Below, piece by piece: positions 1 to 8,474 of a stretch of DNA of 64,000 nucleotides. The stretch comes from Phycisphaerae bacterium (GTDB lineage: Bacteria > Chloroflexota > Anaerolineae > 4572-78 > J111): positions 106,660 through 170,659 of the forward strand of contig JANQQF010000047.1 of the NCBI GenBank assembly GCA_028285035.1, given 5' to 3'. The translations under genes were made by a program, and so were the position numbers. The stretch's first letter is position 1, and every line of letters begins with the position of its first letter. Under the pieces are notes generated by a model, which did not search any database, was not told the origin of the DNA, and saw nothing but the letters and a program-made list of their open reading frames with translations.

Positions 1-1650
1 AAACGGAATGACTGCAGACAAAAGATTTTCTGCAGTCAACGTGTATTCGGTGTTTTCACTTGGCTCAACAATTATTCGCCCACTTGTATCTTCAGGGCGT
101 TCGATAGGGTCATCTGTGTCAGTTTCCAGACGAAGTTGGCTAAAATATGAGGCCTCCCACTCCAAAGCGACCTCTTCTCCTGCCTCAATTTGGGTCGTAC
201 CCACCTGCTGATTAAGGGTAAATGTTGTGATGCTGGGACGAAGCAGTAGAACACATAGGAATAAAAAGAGCAAAGTTAATAGTAAAAGTGGGAAGAATCC
301 CAAAAGTGGCCCTTGAGCCAACTCACCTGGTAAGGCTAATGGACCTTGTTGTCCTTGTTGCGGGGTAACACTAACAATGAATCGATGTGTTTTCTTGCGT
401 AAGAACAAAGGTCGTGAACGAGGCGTGACCCGGATTGGAATGGTGCCAATGTTATTTGCTGCCTCGTTTGAATATGACTCAGGCTCTAATTGTAAAGGGG
501 CTTGTTGGGTTAGAATGGTAGCTTCACCAGGCACATCAAATTCATAACTACAACTACGTTCATCGTCACGGCCTTCTAGGACAAAGCCTGCAACGCTATT
601 ACCGTGATTGATGACTGTCAAGTGAGTCATACTGTCCTGGCGAAACCAGGAAATTTTTCGCTTTTTTGGTGATAATTCATTAACCCCAAAGGTGTAATAG
701 GGATTGATTACTAGGGTTAAACCGAGTTGACTATAACGACCCGGATAATTAGGTGACTCAACAATGACTGCAAAATGATGTGTGCCCGCGCGACTACTTG
801 GCAGACGAGGGGGGGCAATTGTCAATAAAATTGTATCTTGTCCACCATCAAATAAATTGATCGAACTTGGTGGTGTTGGAACCCAGCTTGGATCAAGTCC
901 CTCCACCCGAATGGATAAAGTCGCTACCCTGGGGCCGTGATTGGCAATGGTTAAGCGATATTCGGCGTACTCATCGACATTGATAGCCCAATCTTTCTCA
1001 TCAACTGTCAACAAAATCCAATCATCCTGGTGATCAGCGGGTAATTCTGACCAGACTGGCCCAGCTGAACCGGCGGGAGCGATTGCGCCAGCAGCCGATA
1101 GACCTATCCCAGCCCCCACCCCAGCCGCAGCGAGGCCAACTCCGGCAATGGGCGTAAAATTCGTGGCTTCGGGACGGGTGGTTGGCAACGGGGTTGCTGA
1201 TGTATTGGGGTGCGAAACCTGTGGCGTGATTGGCTCCGTTGGCGGTTGTTGAGTAGTTGGCAGTGTCGCTTGAAATGTAGGTTGATTGCTAGATGGAATA
1301 GGGATGGGCGCAGCAACCGGGGCTGAGGAATTAGCAATGGTTTGAGCCCCTTCAACTAAAATTAAGGTGTGCCCTTCAATTTGCAGGGCATTCCAATGAT
1401 ACAAGGGATAAAATTTGTGGGGAATCAAAGGGGTGCCATCTAAAATTGCGCCCGCACCATTTTCATTGAGCAGCATTAATTGATAAGGTTGCTGTCGACA
1501 ATCCAACATAGCGTGAACTGGCCCGATATTTGCCCCCACCAACACAATGTCATTATCCCCATTTTGCCCAATGTTGATCATGCTTTTGGCGGGGTCTAAA
1601 TCATAAAATTCAATCTGCCCATCGGCGTAAATAACTTCTAACTGATCCAC
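1..1650 (-). CDS. FHA-like domain membrane protein of the eCIS locus (partial, runs off the left edge)
   Basis: Open reading frame with no stop down to base 1, so the 3' part lies outside the window; at least 550 codons are visible. The start is GTG at 1650, preceded by AGAGGA. Residues about 20-95 look like a degenerate FHA fold (INIGQNGDNDIVLV, then GPVHAML, then LLNENGAG): the conserved His is kept but the usual Arg and Ser of the phosphothreonine pocket are not seen. A Pro/Thr/Gln-rich linker follows, then a Gly/Ala-rich hydrophobic stretch near residues 171-192, beta-rich Ig-like sequence at about 200-440, and a strong transmembrane segment at about 451-470 (GFFPLLLLTLLFLFLCVLLL). It lies 27 bases after the VWA gene on the same strand and probably closes the operon. 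A membrane-anchoring or signalling role for the injection system is an inference; the exact function is unknown. Confidence 0.75.
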   Translation of the reverse strand, partial: MDQLEVIYADGQIEFYDLDPAKSMINIGQNGDNDIVLVGANIGPVHAMLDCRQQPYQLMLLNENGAGAILDGTPLIPHKFYPLYHWNALQIEGHTLILVEGAQTIANSSAPVAAPIPIPSSNQPTFQATLPTTQQPPTEPITPQVSHPNTSATPLPTTRPEATNFTPIAGVGLAAAGVGAGIGLSAAGAIAPAGSAGPVWSELPADHQDDWILLTVDEKDWAINVDEYAEYRLTIANHGPRVATLSIRVEGLDPSWVPTPPSSINLFDGGQDTILLTIAPPRLPSSRAGTHHFAVIVESPNYPGRYSQLGLTLVINPYYTFGVNELSPKKRKISWFRQDSMTHLTVINHGNSVAGFVLEGRDDERSCSYEFDVPGEATILTQQAPLQLEPESYSNEAANNIGTIPIRVTPRSRPLFLRKKTHRFIVSVTPQQGQQGPLALPGELAQGPLLGFFPLLLLTLLFLFLCVLLLRPSITTFTLNQQVGTTQIEAGEEVALEWEASYFSQLRLETDTDDPIERPEDTSGRIIVEPSENTEYTLTAENLLSAVIPF

Positions 1651-1677
1651 CTTATCCTCTGTTTTCGTGCCCTTAAA

Positions 1678-4392
1678 TCAGCTAATGCCGATTAAATAAT
1701 TTCCGATGATTGGCAGTGTAGCTATATCCATTTGCCATATCTCGTTCACGAGATAAAGAACCATTAAAACTAAGCCAGCAATTAATGCTGCGGTCAACAA
1801 CAATAGAAACCCTCGAATAATTCTGGAGAGGCCCTTTACATTTATTTCACCCTCTGTTTTTGTGATAACTGGTTCAGTTGGCTCAATAGGTCTTGAGTTG
1901 ATGGTGAAAGGGTATGTCCCTCGCTGGAAAGAACGTATTGGATTAACCATTAAGGCTATAGATAAAGTGTCACCTGTTTCAACCAACGGCGTTTCTAACC
2001 ATTCACTAGTTATCGTTCGTAATCTCGTGGGTTGCGGGGGGGGCTGCCTGTTTGCTGTCTCTGTTATGGTCGTAGAATTGGTTAATGGTTGCGTTGCCGT
2101 GTGAGAGATGTTTGGATTAGGCGTGGATTTAGTTTGTCCTAGAGTTTTATTATCTTGTGATCCTAGCCCTTTGGGTTGCCCTAATCCCTGTGATTGGGCC
2201 AATCCTTGCGCTTGGTTTGATATACTTTTCGCCGTATTTGTAAATCTCTGTGGTTGACGAGCAATTTGATCTACCTGACCTTGAGCCTGCCGCAAATTAT
2301 TTCCCATCTGTTTCAAAGGGGTGCCAATCGCCCGAGGCAAGATGCTGCCAGCCGTATTTAGAATGCCAGCCACGCCATTGGCAACTCCCCTAAAACCACT
2401 AACTGCTTTTTTAGCTTTTTGAGCCCCCTGTTTTGTTTGCTCAATGGTTTGCTTGTGATCAAAATTTTCTGACGTTGTTCTATCTGAAGATGTAAAACTT
2501 GTCGTAGATGGAGCCTTTGACGCTCCATTTTGAGGGGTAGGTTGAAGGGGGGGAACTCCAGCCGAAGCCCGCTCAATTGATTGATGAACGATAGGTGTTG
2601 TTGTTGGAATGGGTTCTGTCCATTGTCGCTGGGGTAAAGGTTTTCCTTTAACTTGAAATTGGAAGATCAATAAATCATTTGATGTATTAGCTTTTAACTC
2701 GTAACGACTGGTAATGTTGCCAAGGTTGATAATTTCCAACGGGAACGTTCGCCGTAAACGTCGTTTTTGCCAGCCAATAATTAGCCTCAACAGCCAAAGG
2801 ACAAGCCCCATCGAAATCAGACCGACAAGAATGATGAGAAGGGAAAGAACGCTTTTTATGAGTGGTGTTCGCCAATCAAAAGGCTCGGGTTGGGGTAAAA
2901 ATTCAAGCGTTTGTTCTGTTTCGCCCTTTAGCCCTAAGCTGTCCTCAACGCGAATTAACAAGGTATGTATTCCCGCACTATAATCTCCACTGTTCAGGGA
3001 GAGATAGTCCGAGGGAGCCGTGCTGTCAAAGATGAGGATATTATCCAGCAAAATTTCGGTTTTAGCAATGGGAAGCGCTGAGTCGATGTTAATGTCAAGT
3101 GGTATGGTTTGCCCAAACTCAATAGCCGTGTTAGACAAACCTAAACTAACTTTGGGCGGCTGGACCACTTGAATTAATGTTGGCGAAGACATGCCCCGAT
3201 TGCCAACATGATCCTCCACTTGGGCAGTAATAGTGTATGGACCAGTTTGGCTAGCACTGGGATTCCAAATATATGTGTGGGGGGCTTCGATTTGCCCAGT
3301 CTGCGGGACCCCATTGATGTAATAGGTGACTTCGGCAATCTCACCAGGTGTTTCAGCTTCGATTTCAAATGTCACAGTGTTTGTAATGAGCTGATACGCT
3401 TCAACCCCAATCAGGTCAATACTAACCGGACCAGACCGCGCCACAAAAGTGGTCTCAGTTTGACCACTGTCATCACTCGCCTCAAGGAGAATGTCTAAAA
3501 CGTGCTCATTATCATCAACTGGAATTTGTGAGGTGTAGTGGATTGTGTGCCCGGAGCGTAATGGTTGAACAAGTTGTTGTATTTCGGATTGAATATCCGC
3601 AATGAGATCTAAGGTCAAGTAGCGGCCACCTGTCGTCTCAATCTGCGTTTTAATAGGTTGATCTGGCTCGACTCTTTCCCCAAATCCGATAATGTAAAAA
3701 GGGATTTCCCTTAATTGCGCTTGTTCTGTCGCTGTATCGAGAGTCGTGCCGGTGGCATTATTTTGACTGTCGGTAATCAAAATCACAGCATCCGCTGGTT
3801 TTGATGAAGCTGTATCCGAAGCCTCGGCCGTTTCAAATATCGCTTGATACAAAGCAGTTCGGTCTCCGCCAGATTCTATCGCCTGCAAGGCCTGAGTCGC
3901 TTCTGCTGGAGACATAAACGTGTCAACAGTCTCGACACTGTTACTAAATTGAATTAAGGTCAAATGATCTTGCTTGCTCAAGTTGCTAACGAATCCTGTA
4001 ACTTGGTCAATCATTGCTACAAAATCATCATCATCAGGCACACTAACATCAACCCCAAGAATTAGATGAATACCGGGATCGGGGGTAATATCGCGGATTG
4101 CTGATGGTAGAATTAGCTGACCAGCCTCTGTCAACTGTAAATCCACGATTGTTAAATCGTCCACCGTTTGGTCGTTGTTAAACACTGCGACGGATACACT
4201 CATTTCTGGGAAGGTCTCGTCATTGATATCCGTAATCACAACCTCAATGATTTCATCATCATTTTCTTGGGCCAAAATCTGACCATTACCAAACCAGCCC
4301 AATAAAATTGTCGTCAATGTTAGGGTAACAGACAATCTGTAAATTTGAGGTGTTAGATTTTTGCCCAAATAGATAAAATGATGTGTAAACAT
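1678..4392 (-). CDS. von Willebrand factor A domain membrane protein
   Basis: 904 residues. An N-terminal hydrophobic stretch (about 20-40) ending near ILAQ could be a signal peptide or anchor. Residues about 105-275 form a VWA domain: ILGVDVSVPDDDD is the first metal-site (MIDAS) motif, with DVSVP in place of the canonical DxSxS; GGDRTALYQAI supplies the Thr and VILITDSQN the second Asp. Ig-like beta sequence follows to about 500, then a transmembrane segment at about 509-539, a basic stop-transfer patch, a Gln/Gly-rich low-complexity region (about 690-780) and a second transmembrane segment at about 859-884. VWA proteins bind protein ligands through a metal ion. The neighbours are two FHA-like genes downstream of the baseplate genes, so a membrane attachment or sensing module is a reasonable inference. 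The Asp-rich loop after the MIDAS start is unusual. Confidence 0.8.
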   Translation of the reverse strand: MFTHHFIYLGKNLTPQIYRLSVTLTLTTILLGWFGNGQILAQENDDEIIEVVITDINDETFPEMSVSVAVFNNDQTVDDLTIVDLQLTEAGQLILPSAIRDITPDPGIHLILGVDVSVPDDDDFVAMIDQVTGFVSNLSKQDHLTLIQFSNSVETVDTFMSPAEATQALQAIESGGDRTALYQAIFETAEASDTASSKPADAVILITDSQNNATGTTLDTATEQAQLREIPFYIIGFGERVEPDQPIKTQIETTGGRYLTLDLIADIQSEIQQLVQPLRSGHTIHYTSQIPVDDNEHVLDILLEASDDSGQTETTFVARSGPVSIDLIGVEAYQLITNTVTFEIEAETPGEIAEVTYYINGVPQTGQIEAPHTYIWNPSASQTGPYTITAQVEDHVGNRGMSSPTLIQVVQPPKVSLGLSNTAIEFGQTIPLDINIDSALPIAKTEILLDNILIFDSTAPSDYLSLNSGDYSAGIHTLLIRVEDSLGLKGETEQTLEFLPQPEPFDWRTPLIKSVLSLLIILVGLISMGLVLWLLRLIIGWQKRRLRRTFPLEIINLGNITSRYELKANTSNDLLIFQFQVKGKPLPQRQWTEPIPTTTPIVHQSIERASAGVPPLQPTPQNGASKAPSTTSFTSSDRTTSENFDHKQTIEQTKQGAQKAKKAVSGFRGVANGVAGILNTAGSILPRAIGTPLKQMGNNLRQAQGQVDQIARQPQRFTNTAKSISNQAQGLAQSQGLGQPKGLGSQDNKTLGQTKSTPNPNISHTATQPLTNSTTITETANRQPPPQPTRLRTITSEWLETPLVETGDTLSIALMVNPIRSFQRGTYPFTINSRPIEPTEPVITKTEGEINVKGLSRIIRGFLLLLTAALIAGLVLMVLYLVNEIWQMDIATLPIIGNYLIGIS

Positions 4393-4442
4393 AATCTGTT
4401 TATGAGATTCGCAACAGTTTTAATAGTTACAATTACTCAGAT

Positions 4443-6152
4443 TTACATTCCATCGCTTTCAGACCACCAATCATCTGTATCGGTGGTAGCCCTTGTCTCT
4501 TTACTCACTTTTTGCTCGGTAGCTGATGATGTATTTGCTGTTGCTTTCATCTTTATGATCGGCCGGGTTTGAGATATCGTTGTATCATTTGTTTCATCCT
4601 CATCCCACCAGTCATCATCCTCTTGAGTTGCGATAGGTTTAGGTGTTGAAGGTGTAACTGATTTGACAGGTGGTATTTGGGGTGCGGGTTGAGATGGCTC
4701 AACTGGTGCCGACCACCAGTCCTCAGACTCATCAGTTTCATCGGCAGTGGAAGATGGAGCGGGTGTGTTGGTTATTTCTGATGTGTTTTCTGTTGGGAAA
4801 GCGGTGGGGGTAGTCTCAATCTCAATCTTTTCCTCTATCTCTAGAGATGGGGAAGTGGGAGGCTCAATCAAAATCTCAGACTGCGAAACAGAAGATTGTT
4901 CTTGAGGGAGTAGCGATGGTTCTGGTGATGTCGATTGGACAGGTGTTTTGATCGAGGTCGATTGCTGCACTAATGGCTCTATTTTGACTGACTCCTCCTC
5001 AACCGGTTGAGCCTCCGTTTTGATTTCTGGCTCGATCCGCTCGATTTTAACCGGCTCAATCGGATTGGCGATTGGCAACGTTTCAGGGGGCGGAGGAGCT
5101 TCAGGCTCGGCTGATTGTTTGGACTGTGCAGACACTGCTGTTTCAGGTGTTTGCGAACGGACGAACCAGCGCTGCCACCAGGATTTTTGAGCAGGCTCTG
5201 GCTTCTCAACTTGAGGAGTGGGTGCTTTGGCTGACTCTGGTTCAACCATTGGCGGCGAGACAGTTTCAATTGCCTCGGTAGGTTCAGGCTCCGCAGGGGC
5301 AGCCCACCAATCCTCATCATTAGATGAACGCGTTGGTTGTAATCGTTCAGGCTGCTCTATTTTAGGGGGACTTGGTTCCACTTTTTTGACAGGCTCAGGA
5401 GGAGTTTTAGATTGATCACTACGGTCATTATCTCCAATTAACCTGAGTTGATGGTTGTAATGTGGCAAAACCTCAATGCTTTGTGAGATCAAGGCTGGGT
5501 CTGCCGGATAATCACGGGGGGCTGAGACTTGGATAATGATCTCGTGCGTTCCAGCTAATGGTTTTGAGCCGAGATGGTGCAGCCGAAAAAACACCTCTTT
5601 TTCAGCCCCAGCTGAGAGTAAGGGGCCTGGCTCAATATCGTAGCAGTCGTCATCAAGCCCCTCTAGGTCAAGCTCAAACTGCACCCCACTACGATCTCCT
5701 ATATTTTGAATGGTAATCACGCCATCTAAGGATTGATTGGGAATAAGTTGTTGTCGGGCGAGGCCTACCCTAACCCCAATTTTGCGACTACTCCCTTGTT
5801 GACCAACGGGTGTAGCGGTGGAGGTTGGGTTTTGACTGTGAAAGACCAACTTAAATTCACCGATAAAAAATTGAGCCTCATTTTCCAGAAGCTTAGCGGT
5901 TCGAGGCGCTAGAGATGGCGCGCCTTCAAATCTAATTTCGCTATCGGCCAAATTAACCAAACGATACCCGCCCTCTTGACCATTACTAGCGATCAGTTGG
6001 GCGTGCAAAGGCAAAACATCCCCTCCTTGGGCTTCACCTAACTCAACGTGATTTGTTGAGCGACTGCCCAAATAGGTGATATGTTCTGTTAGTGAATATT
6101 TTTTGCGCCAGTCATCTGGGGTGATGACCTCAAGCCAGCTTCCTTGCTCCAT
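4443..6152 (-). CDS. FHA-like protein with repeated acidic-Trp-Trp motifs
   Basis: 569 residues, ATG start. Residues about 15-105 resemble an FHA domain (TYLGSRSTNHVEL, LPLHAQL, YRLVNLADSEI), again keeping the His but lacking the normal SxxH Ser. A beta-sandwich-like segment (about 125-245, VRVGLARQQLIPNQSLDGVI) follows. The rest is Pro/Glu/Ser/Thr-rich and probably disordered. Four copies of a short motif stand out: DEDWWAAP (about 278), SEDWWSAP (about 476), DDDWWDED (about 515) and DDWWSESDGM at the very C-terminus. The same kind of motif (ENWWGEEGAG) is near the start of the gpI-like baseplate protein encoded at 8474. No membrane segment is seen. It sits between the DUF4159-like gene and the VWA gene. 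A scaffold or adaptor role is inferred; no enzyme domain is visible. Confidence 0.75.
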   Translation of the reverse strand: MEQGSWLEVITPDDWRKKYSLTEHITYLGSRSTNHVELGEAQGGDVLPLHAQLIASNGQEGGYRLVNLADSEIRFEGAPSLAPRTAKLLENEAQFFIGEFKLVFHSQNPTSTATPVGQQGSSRKIGVRVGLARQQLIPNQSLDGVITIQNIGDRSGVQFELDLEGLDDDCYDIEPGPLLSAGAEKEVFFRLHHLGSKPLAGTHEIIIQVSAPRDYPADPALISQSIEVLPHYNHQLRLIGDNDRSDQSKTPPEPVKKVEPSPPKIEQPERLQPTRSSNDEDWWAAPAEPEPTEAIETVSPPMVEPESAKAPTPQVEKPEPAQKSWWQRWFVRSQTPETAVSAQSKQSAEPEAPPPPETLPIANPIEPVKIERIEPEIKTEAQPVEEESVKIEPLVQQSTSIKTPVQSTSPEPSLLPQEQSSVSQSEILIEPPTSPSLEIEEKIEIETTPTAFPTENTSEITNTPAPSSTADETDESEDWWSAPVEPSQPAPQIPPVKSVTPSTPKPIATQEDDDWWDEDETNDTTISQTRPIIKMKATANTSSATEQKVSKETRATTDTDDWWSESDGM

Positions 6153-6168
6153 TGGAGTTTATGGTTTC

Positions 6169-7290
6169 CTATAATTTTTGCCGTGATTGGGCATAAGCCA
6201 AGATGTTGGCTCCCCATTCCATAGCTGAACGAATTTCTTCACGGGATGCGGCCCGCCCTTCACGTTGTCCCTGCCATAGCAAGCCATAGTTGTGAGTGCT
6301 AAAAATGACACCCTCACTAAAAAGTAATTTTGGGTTGCCTTGGGTGACAAAACCAGAGGGCGGTGCCGCAAAAAGATTTGGAGATATCAATAAACGATGT
6401 CCCGGTTGAATAATATCAGGGAGCATATCTTTGGTTTTTAGAAACTCCATAAAAACGGCTTCGGCCGCTTGGTCCAGACTTTCGATCAATAAAGTACCCT
6501 GCCCTTTGTAAACATAGTTGCGTAAGCCATTCATGATCCCAGCGGTTAATTCAAAGTTACCCTGCCCAACCAAGTAAACAACCGTATTGTTGACAATACC
6601 TGGCCCAACCGGAACATTATCTTCGACAAGAATATGATGGTTGCCTGAATGATTGAGGGCTTGGGCCAAATAACTGATCCCGAGGCCCTGATTTTTATCC
6701 GCGATTTGCCCTAAATAGCTAACCGCAATTCGTGTTTCACGTGGTGCCCCCACCTCTCGGCGATATCGCAGATCAAGCTCATCAAGACTTGGCTGGGCTG
6801 GATTAACCGCATCAAGAAACACAGCATTGCGACTGCTTCGCTTGACTCGGGCTAGCTCAACAGATGGTGTTGCTGGTTGTGTAGATTGAGCCGTAATCGA
6901 AAATTCATCCACAATGTAACGCGGCGCTCCCTCTTGCGCCTCACCCTTGCCTCGTCTTGGTCGACTTTCACTATGACTGAGAAGCAAATAGAGCAGTCCA
7001 TCTTGATCCTGTCCAATGTCATACGCGACTGGCTGGGTAAGTACAATAATTTGCCCCGTCTCATCAACAGCGATACCTGGTGAAATATAAACCGAAGTGT
7101 CTGACGGGTCACTGGCCATCACCTGAAGTCCGGTTAAAATTCCAGTTCCCCGACTAAACAGGGTCAATAACCCTTGGCTTTGTCGATGATGTTCATGCGC
7201 TTCTTCCCAGACATCGGCTGTAACCGCCATACCATCATCCGGTTTGATTCGTCGTGTTGGAAATTTTTCTAAAAGTTCTTGCGTTTTCAC
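6169..7290 (-). CDS. eCIS-associated DUF4159-like protein
   Basis: 373 residues, GTG start. The N-terminal third (GILTGLQVMASDPSDTSVYI, then PGIAVDETGQIIVL) looks like a beta-rich trimeric-fibre or baseplate-peripheral region. The C-terminal half (about 205-373) has the pattern YLAQALNHSGNHHI, VYLVGQGNFEL, GTLLIES and GVIFSTHNYGLLW, which I associate with DUF4159-type (class-I amidotransferase-like fold) domains found beside eCIS baseplate genes. It lies immediately after the gpI-like gene (20 bases), in the position where PVC/Afp loci carry tail-fibre genes, so a peripheral or receptor-facing structural role is possible. Neither an enzymatic activity nor a fibre role is shown by the sequence. 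Confidence 0.6.
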   Translation of the reverse strand: MKTQELLEKFPTRRIKPDDGMAVTADVWEEAHEHHRQSQGLLTLFSRGTGILTGLQVMASDPSDTSVYISPGIAVDETGQIIVLTQPVAYDIGQDQDGLLYLLLSHSESRPRRGKGEAQEGAPRYIVDEFSITAQSTQPATPSVELARVKRSSRNAVFLDAVNPAQPSLDELDLRYRREVGAPRETRIAVSYLGQIADKNQGLGISYLAQALNHSGNHHILVEDNVPVGPGIVNNTVVYLVGQGNFELTAGIMNGLRNYVYKGQGTLLIESLDQAAEAVFMEFLKTKDMLPDIIQPGHRLLISPNLFAAPPSGFVTQGNPKLLFSEGVIFSTHNYGLLWQGQREGRAASREEIRSAMEWGANILAYAQSRQKL

Positions 7291-7310
7291 AGTGATTACC
7301 TGTTGTTAAA

Positions 7311-8474
7311 TTATGAATCTAAATTAAACCACGTCGCCGCCTGTTGCGTCAACAAATTGGCTTCACCCGTCTTTGATTGAGACGGTTTTTGCTGGATTGT
7401 CTCATCATCCAGCGAAACATATTCAAGATTGAGGGTGTAGACAGTGTGGGCTGGTTTTTGCATGTCGATAATCGATTCAATGGTTCGCCGTTGTAGCTTT
7501 TCCTGACGAACTCGCTCGGCTTTGCTTTCTGCCTCAATCTTGGGTAGTCGTAAATTGATGGTGAACGTATGTGGCACATTTCTTTTGCCCAAAGCCACCC
7601 CAAGTCCTAAGCGAGCGCCTTTGCCGATGACAAAATTATTGGAGCGTCGCTCTAAAATTTCAGCCTGTTGTCCGGTGTATAGCTCAAGATATTTGAGTAA
7701 ACCCCATTTTGTGCCCCGACTACGATGTAGGGCGATTGCCCAGCGAATTAAATCACGCAGCCGCTCCTCCGGCCACGTTTGATCTAACTCTAAATCGAGC
7801 CATTTTGCTAGCCAGGGCAACATCGCATCTGGAGCCATTTTGGGATTAAAATAGTAATCGCTGTTTTCAATCTGAGACTGTAATGGTGCCCAAAAGCTTT
7901 CAAACAGCATCAGAAATCGGCCCATCAACTCATCCTGCTCATAAAGGGCTGGTAGATATTTTAAGTATTGTCCCTTGGCCCGCACGATAATAAGTGCGCC
8001 CTCGCGGCCAAGTAGGGATTGATCTGCATTGATGAGTCGGGCTTCACTCTCCAACTCCACATCTCGTGGTGTGGGTGCTACTCGCGCTTCAATTTTATAC
8101 TCATAACTGCCTGGCTCAAGTCGGCCGGAGAGCGGCCAAGAAATATCGTGTTGTTGTTGGGCCTCACCAATATACGGAACAACACCGTTACTTGATATGG
8201 TTCCGTTCTGTGATGTTGTGAGGCGGTAATCAGCAACAATCAGACCTTTGGGGAGTGTAATGTGTAACGTTAAATCACTGACTGCCTCGCGAATCAGCAC
8301 TCTGGCGATAAATGTGACAATTTCGCCGGGATATCGATTATAATAATCAGCGATATAGGCTACTGATGCGGGGCCGCTTTGTGTTTCTCTATAGGTATTC
8401 TTAGCCCCGGCCCCCTCTTCTCCCCACCAATTTTCTGTTGTGTCAGCGTCTTCAATCTTCGTCATCATCGTCAT
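7311..8474 (-). CDS. Baseplate wedge protein, phage tail protein I (gpI/Pvc12)-like
   Basis: 387 residues. The central region LKYLPALYEQDELMGRFLML, then FNPKMAPDAMLPWLAKWLDL and LIRWAIALHRSRGTKWGLLK is characteristic of gpI-type tail proteins of contractile tails. The N-terminal ~170 residues are an added beta-rich domain (IVTFIARVLIREAVSDLTLH), and the first 20 residues carry an acidic ENWWGEEGAG motif similar to those in the FHA-like protein encoded at 6152. The gene overlaps the end of the baseplate J gene by 23 bases: the Asp codons that end that gene contain ATG codons at 8474, 8468 and 8465, so translational coupling is likely and the exact start is uncertain. The predicted role is a wedge component linking the hub to the periphery of the baseplate. 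Confidence 0.82.
   Translation of the reverse strand: MTMMTKIEDADTTENWWGEEGAGAKNTYRETQSGPASVAYIADYYNRYPGEIVTFIARVLIREAVSDLTLHITLPKGLIVADYRLTTSQNGTISSNGVVPYIGEAQQQHDISWPLSGRLEPGSYEYKIEARVAPTPRDVELESEARLINADQSLLGREGALIIVRAKGQYLKYLPALYEQDELMGRFLMLFESFWAPLQSQIENSDYYFNPKMAPDAMLPWLAKWLDLELDQTWPEERLRDLIRWAIALHRSRGTKWGLLKYLELYTGQQAEILERRSNNFVIGKGARLGLGVALGKRNVPHTFTINLRLPKIEAESKAERVRQEKLQRRTIESIIDMQKPAHTVYTLNLEYVSLDDETIQQKPSQSKTGEANLLTQQAATWFNLDS

Noticed and set aside
1104..1355. Minus-strand 83-codon frame starting MKGLKPLLIPQPR
   Set aside because: It is out of frame with the long FHA-like coding sequence 1-1650, which shows domain structure throughout.
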